Part shown: positions 45,397 to 55,498 of the stretch, piece after piece | How the letters are laid out: every line of letters starts with the position of its first letter | Numbering within the stretch: position 1 is the stretch's first letter | Assembly: GCF_963675165.1 (NCBI RefSeq) | Contig: NC_087393.1 | Coordinates: forward strand, 4,469,502-4,533,501 | Direction: 5' to 3' | Origin: Halichondria panicea | Lineage: Eukaryota > Porifera > Demospongiae > Suberitida > Halichondriidae | Length of the DNA: 64,000 nucleotides | Notes under the pieces: model-generated | Database searches by the model: none | What the model saw: only the letters and a program-made list of their open reading frames with translations | Told to the model about the DNA's origin: nothing | Program-made: the position numbers and the translations under genes

Positions 45397-46677
45397 TTCT
45401 TGAGCACCAATTAAAATTAGCCTGCTAATCTCTAAACTTAAAGAGAATGCACATACACAACGTATAAGGTACTGCCAAGGTTTCTGTTGTCTGCTTCAAA
45501 TAAATTAAACAGGTTACATGACATGACATCATTGCAAGAACTTTAACAAGTGCTTAATGTTCAGAATGAGAGGTTTCATATACACAAAACTGTGCCTGAG
45601 GGAGCTACGTGTATTTAGATCATGTTTGTCATAAATACTGCAATCTGATTGGTTAGAGGAAATGTTCTATCCAATTTAGAAAATCATGTACTTCAATAGA
45701 AAATCATGTACTTCACTTAGAAAATCATGTAGCAAAGATTAGATAAGAACATTCAAATCTGATTGGCTAAATACTCATGGTTGCTATGATCTAAAATGCT
45801 TAGACACTGTTTAGGAAGTTTCCACATGATTTAGAAGTCCTCAGGGCTAGTAGAACCCTCACTGCGTTCGGGATACTACAACCAGCCCTTTGGGCTTCTA
45901 AATCATGTAGAAACTTCCTAAACAGTGTCTAACTATTATATAGTGTACATAATTATAGTGTAACCGTAAAATGTTTGTACATGTAGACTGCTCATCTGCA
46001 TTGAAAGCACGAGCACAAATATTGACAAGAGGATAGCGATGCAATGTGGTTTCTTTGATCTTTGCTCAAGCAAGCAATGTCTGTCGGTTGTTTACTATAC
46101 ATTGAAAGTTTGTAGTGACCTTAATTGAGACTGTCATCAGTTTTTTCTTCTACAACACTCGCTCTACACAGTTACAATGTTGTTTTAGTTTGTAACGAAA
46201 TCTGCAGCTTTCTTACCATTATTTCTTTCAAAATTAACCAATATAGAGCCACAAAGATAGCTAGTGCAGTTTCATTCTTAGCCGATAATAATTATATTCT
46301 GTGCATGCTTTCATAAATGTACTGTACGTACTATGCTTACTGCTATGGACTGCTATGAACTGTTATGGTTTTTGTTTCTGTTTATAACACGTCATCAACT
46401 AACAGCGTATACTAATGATACCCGTGTCAACTATTGTTTCTTTGATGTATCACATATATGCTTTCGTAAAGCCTTTTAATAAGTATGTAGGTTTCAGAAG
46501 GAAAGATACACAAACACAATTTTGTAACTACACCATCACCCCACCCTCTCCAGCTGACAATAACGCTGAATTCAACAGCGTATGTATAATTATGGCTGAT
46601 GCATCCACACGTACACAATGACTGTTGTCAAAATCTATATATACACACACATTTTAGTGAACTTTATACTGTCATAA
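45397..46677. other. Intergenic between R1 and R2, with a fold-back element
   Basis: Contains the fold-back element at 45624-45936 and otherwise AT-rich DNA without recognisable genes. Short ORFs near 46125 and 46415 have no domain or splice support. Confidence 0.5.
45624..45936. mobile_element. TTAGACACTG fold-back element (~313 bp)
   Basis: The element runs from GTTTGTCATAAA through a CTGATTGG-containing arm to a 133-bp palindrome (45800-45932, TTAGACACTGTTTAGGAAGT and reverse complement) and ends TAACTAT. A close relative in opposite orientation lies at 58931-59239, where an empty site can be compared. No ORF. Confidence 0.75.
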
Positions 46678-49064
46678 TCATTTATCTACAGCATTCGCAC
46701 TAGACACTTGATGTGTGTATGTATATATGTACGTCTCATCTTCTGCAATGGGTTCCAAATGTTGAAGCTCTCTTGTTTTAGTGTAGGCTTTGTTTTCTGT
46801 CATTCTCATTACTGCTGGCCCTCCCATCCCCTCGTTTACATAGTAGTCAGGGCAACTCAGCCTCGGATAATCATACTCCACAATGAACGGGTTGCTAGGG
46901 TAACTGTAGATCTCACTCTGACGAGAGGTGTCAATTACTTGTCCGTATGATACGTTTTGTTCTGTTTGTGGATCTGTGCTTAAATCTATTGTGCTATATC
47001 GGTCTTGGATTGTAGTACTTGTTCTCTGATCGGATGTATTCAGGTTGACTCCTGGAATGGAATCAAAACACACACATCTAAGTGGAATCCAAACACACAC
47101 ATCTAAGTTCATATTGTTTTGCTTCCGCAATGTATACATTGTTATTGTGTAAACGGATGTAATTGTATAGCTCTTTTATGTATTCACTCCATAAGGTATT
47201 TCACCTCCTTTTGGTATGTTTCCTCTTTTCTTCATCACAATGCACACCAAAATAACCGCCAGCGTTACTAGTAGTGCTAGCACCAGCATTGCCACAGTCA
47301 TACCAACATGCAATCCTACGTTCACGTTTTGATTTGGCAAGGTAGGAAGTGCAATAGGTGTAGCTAGTAGGTTCTTTGAAGTCATGATAGGATGGTTAGA
47401 AGACTCGATAAATACTGTTAGTGGTGTGGTGTGTGTTTCCGTAGGCATTTCCCGTGTTGCAAGTAAAGTTGATAGCATGGTCTCCATAGATACTGGTGTA
47501 GACTTTATCCCTATATAATGTTGCACCTGATTATTAAGAGTGAATCATGGTCCAACTTACCTGTGTTTGTGGTAGTAGGTTTAGGGATTCTTGATGTTGA
47601 AAATGCAGTTGATATCTGGCCAAGTAAAGTTGGTAGCATGGTCTCCATAGATACTGGTGTAGACTTTATCCCTATATAATGTTGCACCTGATTATTAAGA
47701 GTGAATCATGGTCCAACTTACCTGTGTTTGTGGTAGTAGGTTTAGGGATTTTTGATGTTGAAAATGCAGTTGATATCTGGCCTAGAGTCTCCATAGATAC
47801 TGATGTAGAGCTTATTTCTAATGCTGCACCTGAAACCATTATACGTACAGTAGTACTGACAATACACATGTGTGAATGTTACAACTTACCTGTGTGTATG
47901 GTAGTAGTATAAGTAGTGGTGAGGAAAATAGAGGATGAGGTCGATGTTGGGCAGACCAGCGTGGATGTGAATGTAGAGGGGCAGTTACCGTTCACCGTAG
48001 TAGCTGTAGGTGACATTGAGATACTAGTAGTAGCATCGCGACCATTATACGTTACTATGTTGAAATTGACATCGTTTACTGCATGATGTCTGATCTAATT
48101 TGCGTATAGCGGGTAATTTTCGTGGGACAAAATTTTCGTGGTTGGAGGTCTGACCACGAATATTTTACCCACGAATGAAGCGACCTTGCCTACCTTTACC
48201 TGCAGTGCAAGTAGCAACCACGAAAATATTATCCCCACGAAATGACTAAAATAATATTGCTCAACCACGAATATTAAATTTTTGCCCCCCCAAAAGTTAC
48301 CCGCTATCAGACATGTACGGTATGCGTATGTGTACTAACTTCAGTAATTATGTATTTTGTAGTTACTGTATCGTTGCTTACCCAAGGACACTGAGATGAT
48401 TGGTCCAAGGCTTGTAGACATGCTGAGGTCCCCTGCATTGCCCACTTCCAGTAAGCACTCATTTTGTAGTTCAGAGTTACCAGTCGCATACCATAGCTCC
48501 TCAAGATTGAAGTCCCGGCTATCAAACTTCAGTCCTACATTAGTGCCGCCATCCTCCTGTTCAAGATAGTATCCAACCACATCTCCTGGTTGGAAGTCAA
48601 GTTGCTCACTGTTGGCTGGTATTTTTTCAATGTCACTGTTGGTATTAGGATTATTAGCGAAGGTAAGTAAAGGAAAAGAGTTCTCTCCAATTTTAACAAA
48701 TCTGTTGCTACTCATAGGCCTCCATATCTGGAACTTTATTGAGTACACTTCACCACCACTAGCCTCCAAAAAAGCTGACCAACCGCCGACTTTCCCACAG
48801 CAGTGGAACTTGTAACTTTTGATGATGACTTGGATCGGATTCACCTCAATTCGAGGGGCATTTCTTCCCGGGTTTTGGAATCTAGGCAAACTGTCTGCAG
48901 AGTTAGCCCTAAGGCATTCTCGAGCTTTTGACATAATATGTAAATTAGATAGTAAATACTGTGAGCAGGCTATGTGCGTACAGTTACATGTCATTCTCAC
49001 CTTTACAATAATCTACTGTGGTTATTAGCATAATTGTGACAACTGTCCTTAGTGAAATGTTCAT
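46678..49064 (-). CDS. Tyr-tailed receptor R2 with YVNEG motif
   Basis: Same architecture as the other cluster members. Exons used: 49064-49001, 48924-48382, 48054-47890, 47829-47722, 47510-47205 and 47051-46678, all in phase 1, giving 519 residues. The signal peptide is MNISLRTVVTIMLITTVDYC. The ectodomain has IIKSYKFHCCGKVGGWSAFLE, YSIKFQIWRPM, FVKIGENSF, LDFQPGDVVGYYL, EELWYATGN and GNAGDLSMS. Thr/Ser stalk exons (one with CPSTFTSTLVC) precede a transmembrane segment (VAMLVLALLVTLAVILVCIV) and KKRG. The tail includes YGQV, EIYSYPSN, EYDYPR, YYVNEGMGG, NKAYTKT and YIYTYTHQ. YVN fits a Grb2-type SH2 ligand. A further stalk exon copy at 47561-47672 is frameshifted and must be skipped. A TACCGTATAG MITE occupies intron 2. 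Confidence 0.8.
47479..47830 (-). repeat. Tandem duplicated stalk exons (162-bp period)
   Basis: The block with TCTCCATAGATACTGGTGTA recurs at 47481 and 47643 (162 bp), with a more diverged third copy near 47787. Each unit holds a stalk exon with its acceptor and donor. The middle unit has four T where its neighbour has three (AGGTTTTAGGG against AGGTTTAGGG), so that exon is out of frame. Confidence 0.88.
48103..48322. mobile_element. TACCGTATAGCGGG-family MITE in R2 intron
   Basis: Left GCGTATAGCGGGTAATTTTC, right GGGTAACTTT-like arm closing with ACCCGCTA and TACGGTA-type bases, with multiple internal CACGAAT/ATTCGTG inverted words. Confidence 0.7.
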
Positions 49065-49867
49065 TCTTGAAGAGAGCCAGATGGTTCAAGATTAGCTATA
49101 ATTATAGCTGGTGTTTATAGCATATGCTTTATATATGGTCATTGATTCAGAGCATTATTCATCAGCTGACAAAGTGATGAATTGTGTACATGGCATATTA
49201 GAGTAAATGAGAGACCGTTAATAATGGATGCCTTCCTTATTATAGTAAACATGCTACAAGTTAATTGTTATAGCCATCGCGTGAGCACTGGCAGCCAATG
49301 CATTAATTGCATACCATTCTTTTAGCTTCGTGCAGAATTATCTATAAAGCGTGCCGTTGAATATTTACATGCACACAACATTGGTGATTGATAGTTTGAT
49401 TGATAGTAACATGATTACTAAATAATTAAGCCGTGTGGAAAGTATAATGTATATTCACGGTTTAGTGTAAGTACGTTGTACTGACTTTTACATTGCTAAT
49501 TTAATATCTAACATACATAATCATAAGCACTCATGCAGTGCGCTAGTGTTAGCGGTCACACTAGTGTGTGCCTCATTCTCTGTGGTGGGTATTGAGGGAT
49601 CATGCTTTTGTTATGTATTAAACATTTAATGTGATGGTAAGCCATGCATGAAATATGTACGTAATACCGTATTTATACTTATAATAAGTACATTACTGTA
49701 TAACAATACACTGTATGAGATAATACCCAACACACAGCACATTCTCTAAGGATGCTAGACCTATAGTAAATGTATTGCCTATAACATAATCTTCAGTCTC
49801 AGTTTTAGCAGTCACACATTACTAGATCAGAGTCCCATGCATGTGTCTCTGTGCATATGCAGCTCCA
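49065..49867. other. Intergenic between R2 and R3
   Basis: AT-rich. The only recognisable content is a short tail-exon relic at 49540-49602 (separate entry). Confidence 0.5.
49540..49602 (-). pseudogene. Relic of a receptor tail exon
   Basis: About 60 bp closely match the tail-exon segment of R1 and R5 that encodes PTTENE and YTSVTA, then similarity stops. This suggests a deleted receptor copy stood here. Confidence 0.7.
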
Positions 49868-50444
49868 TCATATACATGCTTCGCTCAATACATCAATGCA
49901 TTGGTCATCATTTGCTACCGTGACAACCAATCCGCTATCTGACATAACATGGTTTGAAACACTTGATTCTTGTATTTGTGAAATTTCACCAGAGTTGCCT
50001 AATCTTCCATAAGCTTCGTTCTTGCTAATTACTGGATCTGGCCCTGCTTTGTTCAATGTACCAATGCAGTGGTCATCATTTGCTACCGTGACAACCAATC
50101 CGGCCCTATCTGATATACGGAACTTTAATCCTTGTGTTTGTGAAATCTCACTAGAGTTGCCCAATCTTCCATAAGCTTCATTCTCAGTGCCAATTATTAG
50201 ATCTAATCTCTGTGGTGGATGTGGAGGGGGCGTTGTCAGAGCTTGGCTGTCTAACTCTCGTCTCATTTCTTGTGGGTGACCATTTGTATTAATGTCACCC
50301 GGATCAGTATCGATGTAGTCGTACATAGGTTCTGTATTATGTTCTTCAATTCTCTCTGTGTGATAAGAAACATGGAGTATAATAGCTGTATACATACTTG
50401 TTGCATTTTGAGTGGGCAGATCAAATGAAACACTGTGCCAATAT

Positions 50445-51033
50445 TAGCCTCGATTCAAGGCCGATTAAAATACGGCCTGGTACTTATTGCAGGGGTGATA
50501 GTGCGCATGCGCTTCAAATTACCCAGAATATGGATAATCGTACCACGAACGTAAAACCTTAGTAAATTATCCGGAAATTAGTCCGTTTACTAAGAATATG
50601 TTCCGTAATACTTATCTCAAAGACTGAGTTCTGTGAAGCTGTGGCTTATGCCGTCTATTGCGTTGGTCTAGAAGGCTTAAACACTAGTTTTAAGACAGAA
50701 GAGGCTCTCATCTACGTCTAGGATGGTCCTATAGCCGGGTTGTCTTTGCAAGTGGCAGTTTGAGGCACCATACACTTCTCATATAGCCTGTACAGATCCA
50801 AGGTAAGACATCCTGACCATACAACCGTCATAGAGGTAGATGAGAACCTCTTCTGGCTTCAGACTAGTGTGAAACAACGCAATAGAGAGCTAAGCTGATG
50901 TTACAAAGATAGAAAATAGATGAAGGAAGAAAAAGGGGATTCCCCAGATTCTGGTGAATAAACTAACGCATGCGCACTATCACCCCTGCAATAGGTACCA
51001 GGCCGTATTTTAATCGGCCTTGAATCGAGGCTA
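50445..51033. mobile_element. MULE-like TAGCCTCG element (589 bp)
   Basis: Ends TAGCCTCGATTCAAGGCCGA and reverse complement, with identical 9-bp flanks TGCCAATAT at 50436-50444 and 51034-51042. Inner arms are also inverted (GGGGTGATAGTGCGCATGCG; a second layer around AGACAGAAGAGGCTCTCATC), so the whole element can fold back on itself. It is inserted in the R3 intron before the tail exon. No transposase. Confidence 0.9.
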
Positions 51034-51085
51034 TGCCAATATCTGCCATATGGCACAGGTCAAACGGTGAACTGTGCCATACTAT

Positions 51086-51178
51086 GGCATGGGTGAAGTT
51101 ACCTAAAGCCCACCCTCCATCTAGATACTGGCATAGTATGGCTGAAGTTACCTAAAGCCGACCCTCCACCCAGTAACC
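51086..51178. repeat. Two-copy direct repeat
   Basis: A unit of about 45-50 bp with TGAAGTTACCTAAAGCC and GACCCTCCA-like blocks is repeated once. It lies in the R3 intron. Confidence 0.8.
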
Positions 51179-51867
51179 TGAAACGGTCCCTTTTATAGTA
51201 TAACACTGTCAACAGATTCAGTGGTAGGCAGAAAACGTTTTTCATGCGGCTGGTGCATTCCACAGCCGACTACAAATAGTTGCAAACTATAGTTGTCCTA
51301 TAAAAGGAGTGATGTGTACACGGAAAGGAATGCAACAAGGAATGCAACAAATCAGTTGTTACACAGCTATAGATCTACTGCATACTAATTGCACTAAGTA
51401 CATGGGATTTAAGCAAAGAGACTTCTGAATCATCATTGTTGACTCATGTATATACGTCATACACACTTACCCATGCAGCCATGCCTTTTTATGCATATCA
51501 AGGTAGAAATAGATATGATTATGGCTACTACAACCACCAGTTGAAACTACACCAGCAATAACAAACACAGTCGTATCGGCAGTAGACATGGTGTTGTTGG
51601 TGGGTAATGTGGTCTGAGTAGGTTGAATCTGTGTCGTGGTAGTAGCAGGTTCAGCAGTAGTACCAGGTGCAGCAGTAGTAGTAGTAACTATTGTACTTGG
51701 AGCCTGCTGAACCACTCCCGTTCGCTGATTGGCCCAGTAGGTCATCCGTGTTTCAACTACAGCAAATCTGCAGTGTGTAAACAATGTGACATAATAAATA
51801 ACAGATAACAGTAGCTACTGAAAGACTAAAACACACTATTGAAGGTGTTTTAGGTGTGGGGGGACTA

Positions 51868-52065
51868 TAACCATATCGCAGGTTATTTTGAGGGACTAAA
51901 TGTTCGCGAAATGCTCAAACTAAACATTTTGCGGATTATGTTTTCGAGGATAGAGGTTCAAACGACCACACCCCTACAGTAGAGAAGTTCCGGAAGTAAA
52001 CCAATTTTGAGGTTCGAGGTCAAACCTTGAAATTTAGTGCCTCAAAAATAACCAGCTGTACGGTA
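51868..52065. mobile_element. TACCGTATAG-related MITE
   Basis: Left ACCATATCGCAGGTTATTTT, right AAAATAACCAGCTGTACGGT, with CCTCAAA/TTTGAGG words inverted. It lies in the R3 intron between exons 3 and 4. Confidence 0.65.
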
Positions 52066-52853
52066 CTATGCATATTTACTCAAGCGTAATAGGTTCCAAA
52101 CTCACCCAAATCTGATATCTCCAGTGTTACCCATAGGAGCTGTCCAAGTGAAATAAATGATGTCTTTATCAGCAGGTGAGTTGTGGGTGACTCCATCCTG
52201 AAAGGAAAAGTGGTTAGAGTGCAAATACAAACCAACATTTTGGTCTCAGTTTTGAACCAAGGATCATAATAAAATATGCAACTTAGCTTATTAGACCAAA
52301 GCTCCTACTGATATAAGCTAGGCCATGCATCAACGGTTAGCTAAACTGCAGATCTGCTTACCGTGTTAATAGGACAGCTGCTGAGTCTGCTTTGGTCTGC
52401 CAATGGCCCTGTTGGAGCGAAGACTCCAGCACGAGTGGTATCATCGTTCATCAGCCTTGCTTGCACGAAAAATCCTCTGAAAGTGCCTCCAACAGTTGCG
52501 TTAGCAATCGACACTACAAAAAAGCAAAAGTGGAAGCTTTTTCAGATACCTAACAAGAGCCTTCAGGTAGAATTGATTAAGCAGAACATGCAGCGCTGCA
52601 CCATACTGCAATGCAATATTATAATTCTCAACGTACAGGTGTAGGTTCTTCCAAGGTAGAATGTAAAAGAGTTGTCACTAGCATTATAGAAGGGCATGAG
52701 ACTAATAGCGTAGGGGACATCACTGGCCTGTGGCTGGGCTAAATGAATGGGGGAGAGGCTATCACAGGCACCAGCAGGTGCACCACTTGAATAACCCTCC
52801 ACAAGCAGTCCTATGGAGGACATCACCAAGGAGACACCGATAAGCAGCTTCAT

Positions 52854-53552
52854 ACTCACAACAGGCTATTGAGACAATCTGCAAAGGAAAGAAAGTAACT
52901 CAAAGATTTCCAGGAAAATGTTCACATTAATTTATAGAGAGCTACACTTATTTTATCTATATATGTGACTATGCTTGGTCTATGTATACTCATGCACCTA
53001 AAATGCAATACAGCAGAAGCTCTTTACTCACCACTCAGTCTGATCTGCACAGACGTACTGAATATTTGTAGGTTAAGGGTGCCCGCACATAGTGACATAA
53101 TTTAACCACAAAAATGCAACGTTTAGATCACGTGTGCAATTTGAAACTTGCACTTGCAATATTTAATTTCAATGCGTGCGCTAGAGTATAAAGTATCAAT
53201 TGTCAGACAGAACATATAATCAGACAGCTGCCAGAGGAGAACGGATGGGCGAAACAAGCTGATTTTTCACCTGACAATAGATCTACCTATAAACAATGTA
53301 ACCTCCAAAAATATACACCAAAATGTGGTGTGTCTGATAAATTGATTAATCAGACAAAATAAACATAATATCGGACACAGGAACCAACGAATCACTAAAG
53401 AGGCAGAGCCACAAGATTTAATAGCCCAACATATCACAAAACAAAAGAGCTACATGTACCCTACACATGACAGCAGCAGTTACAAAACCACTAACTGCAC
53501 TGCACATAGACTATATTATAGCTGTTACAAAGTGCACATAGATTGATACTCA
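52854..53552. other. Intergenic upstream of R3
   Basis: No gene seen. Likely includes the R3 promoter. Confidence 0.4.
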
Positions 53553-54231
53553 CTCGAGATGATTGGTCCAAGGTTTGTAGACATGCTGAGGTCCCCTGCA
53601 TTGCTCTTCCAACAAGCACTCATTTTGTAGGTCAGAGTTACCAGTCGTATACCATAGCTCTTCAACATTGAAGTTACTATCAAACAATTAACAGACCTCC
53701 GTTATTGTCACCAGCCTGCTCGAGATTGTAACCAACCACATCTCCTGGTTGGAAGTCAAGTTAATGGCTTTGGCTATGAGACTAGCATCAGCCAGTGTAG
53801 GAAATGAGTTCTCTCCGATTTTAACAAATCTGTTATCCCCCATAGACCTCCATATCTGGAACTTTATTGAGTACACCTCAGTATGAGCACCACCACCAGC
53901 GTCTACATACGCAGCCTAACCAGCAACTCTCCCATAGCAGTATATATAGAACTCGTAGCTTTTAATAATGGCTTGGATCGGATTCACAGCCATTTGAGGG
54001 GCACGGTTTCCTGGGTCTCCAAAGCTATATAGGCAGACTGTCTGCTCCATCAGAGTTAGCACGGACACAATCCTGAGCTGTATACAATCATAAACAAAGC
54101 TATGAAATTATCTGTAGATAGCTAGTATGACACTGACACTGACATTGTCATTGTGCACCTCTGTACATGCACTTACCTGTAACATGACTAGCAATTAGTA
54201 CCAGTGCTAGTGAAATAGTGATTAGTGTCAT
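53553..54231 (-). pseudogene. Receptor pseudogene R4 (5' half only)
   Basis: A signal-peptide exon (54231-54177, MTLITISLALVLIASHVT, good donor) and an ectodomain exon (about 54079-53553) closely follow the receptor at 55499-58879. The ectodomain has in-frame stops (for example in the LPI-stop-LWRP and VAG-stop-AAY regions) and small deletions after FQPGDVVGY-like sequence. No stalk, membrane or tail exons follow before the next gene. It is a truncated, non-functional duplicate. Confidence 0.85.
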
Positions 54232-54809
54232 TCCTATTGTATTAGATCTAGGGTGCATGCGTAGATCTATATAGACGTCTATATGTGTTTCCTGGTGATC
54301 AAACTTGATTGTGGTCATATTGTTGTATGCTTGAAGGGTTTCTCTTATTTGAAACCAAAAATATCCACATACACAACTAACACGCATGTACGAGCAAGCA
54401 TATACAAAGTTCGGTTTCTTTATAGGTGGAATTTCCTTCGACATGTGTCCATCAATCAGTTTGTAATCAGTAATCACAACATTGTAATACTGTAGTTCAT
54501 ACTTACCGCTTTACAATGAACCCTAATAAGTTTTCTAATAGCAGCACTATTATGCAGCTTCACATTACACACCACTATAGATCATGCAGTACCACACCGA
54601 CCTTATCAGATGCACTCTCCGTATTTAGAGTTGAATGTGGATTTTTGCAACAAGCGTATAGTTGAGTGAACCTTGGACCCAGTTCCTGTAGTCCCACTTG
54701 TTTAGAATTCCTGAAAACGTACCTACACAAGAACAACAAAACTGTCCTCACAACTATCACAACAGATCTACATGCATGAATGCACAAATTAACGACTAAT
54801 TACCCAGTG

Positions 54810-54966
54810 GAACATCAAGGTGCCACTTCGGCTGTAGTTTGAGCTGCTACTGACTGAGCAGCACACAAGACACTATTATTATGCAGTACAGGATTGTGTT
54901 TATTTCAACTTACCTGATAAGCTGAAAACAACTAGTATTAGCATAAACATGTTAATTCTTCCCATC
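54810..54966 (-). pseudogene. Truncated 5' copy of R6
   Basis: The signal-peptide exon MGRINMFMLILVVFSLS (54966-54915, GTAAGT donor) and the beginning of the next exon (CAGCTCAAACTACAGCCG) are near copies of R6 at 62251-62085. Similarity ends after about 30 bp of the second exon. The upstream flank to about 55345 is also duplicated from the R6 upstream region. Confidence 0.8.
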
Positions 54967-55498
54967 TTGACAGTCCAGAGTCCTGGTCTCTTAATTACAT
55001 ACAATAAATTATTCTGGTGCTTGTGAACTTTGTTTGCATGTACTCTCGGTTTACTTTAAGCATCCCATTATTTTTTAACCACGCTCAATTTAATGGTGCA
55101 TGGGTAACCCGAAACTTATATTGCATTTTCATTGATCCAAGAACCTTGCAACAATGCAATTAAGAGCAGACCATCCTTTTCATATAAAAGCCATGCAATA
55201 TAATAATGTCGCCTATTGTGTGTTTATTGCCACTGTACACTTTTTAACCCACAAAACACATGTATTTACTATTATGGCTTCAAGCCAAACTTTATACAAC
55301 AACAATCACAGCATGCAGCTGTTGTGGAAACTCAAAATCAGAAGCTTTTTGCATAAACTATAAGATACACTCTCTGAAAACATTCCATCGCAGGACCATA
55401 CAAATTATTGCTGTAGTTTTACTCTACCATAGGCTATATAGACATTATATGTGAAGTTTTGTGGAACTCTGAGAGGGTCACCCGTTAGGTTTTGTTCA
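54967..55498. repeat. Duplicated R6 upstream region
   Basis: Sequence from 54967 to about 55345 matches 62252 to about 62635 with scattered differences (shared words ACAATAAATTATTCTGGTGC, GTGACCCGAAACTTA-type and CATTGATCCAAGAACC). This is a segmental copy of the promoter side of R6. Confidence 0.75.

Larger units (their letters stand above)
49868..52853 (-). pseudogene. Reeler-type Tyr-tailed receptor R3, frame broken
   Basis: Exons 52853-52637, 52513-52362, 52197-52106, 51767-51471 and 50355-49868. A signal peptide (MKLLIGVSLVMSSIGLLVEG) is followed by a good Reeler domain: YSSGAPAGACDSLSPIH, GGTFRGFFVQAR and YFTWTAPMGNTGDIRFGFAV. Then come a Thr-rich stalk, a membrane exon and a tail. The membrane exon and the start of the tail are almost identical to those of R6 (60713-62251). 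In the membrane exon R3 has ACAACCACCAG where R6 has ACAAGCAGCCCACCAG (plus strand), a 5-bp deletion. It replaces most of the transmembrane helix, shifts the phase and gives an early stop. The tail frame downstream is still open (162 codons) and contains MYDYIDTDPGD and a duplicated NEAYGRLGNS...GLVVTVANDD unit. So the lesion is recent, allelic or an assembly error; as read, no membrane receptor is made. Confidence 0.72.

Noticed and set aside
47561-47672. Extra stalk exon in R2
   Set aside because: It has good splice sites but an extra T puts it out of frame; skipping it keeps phase.
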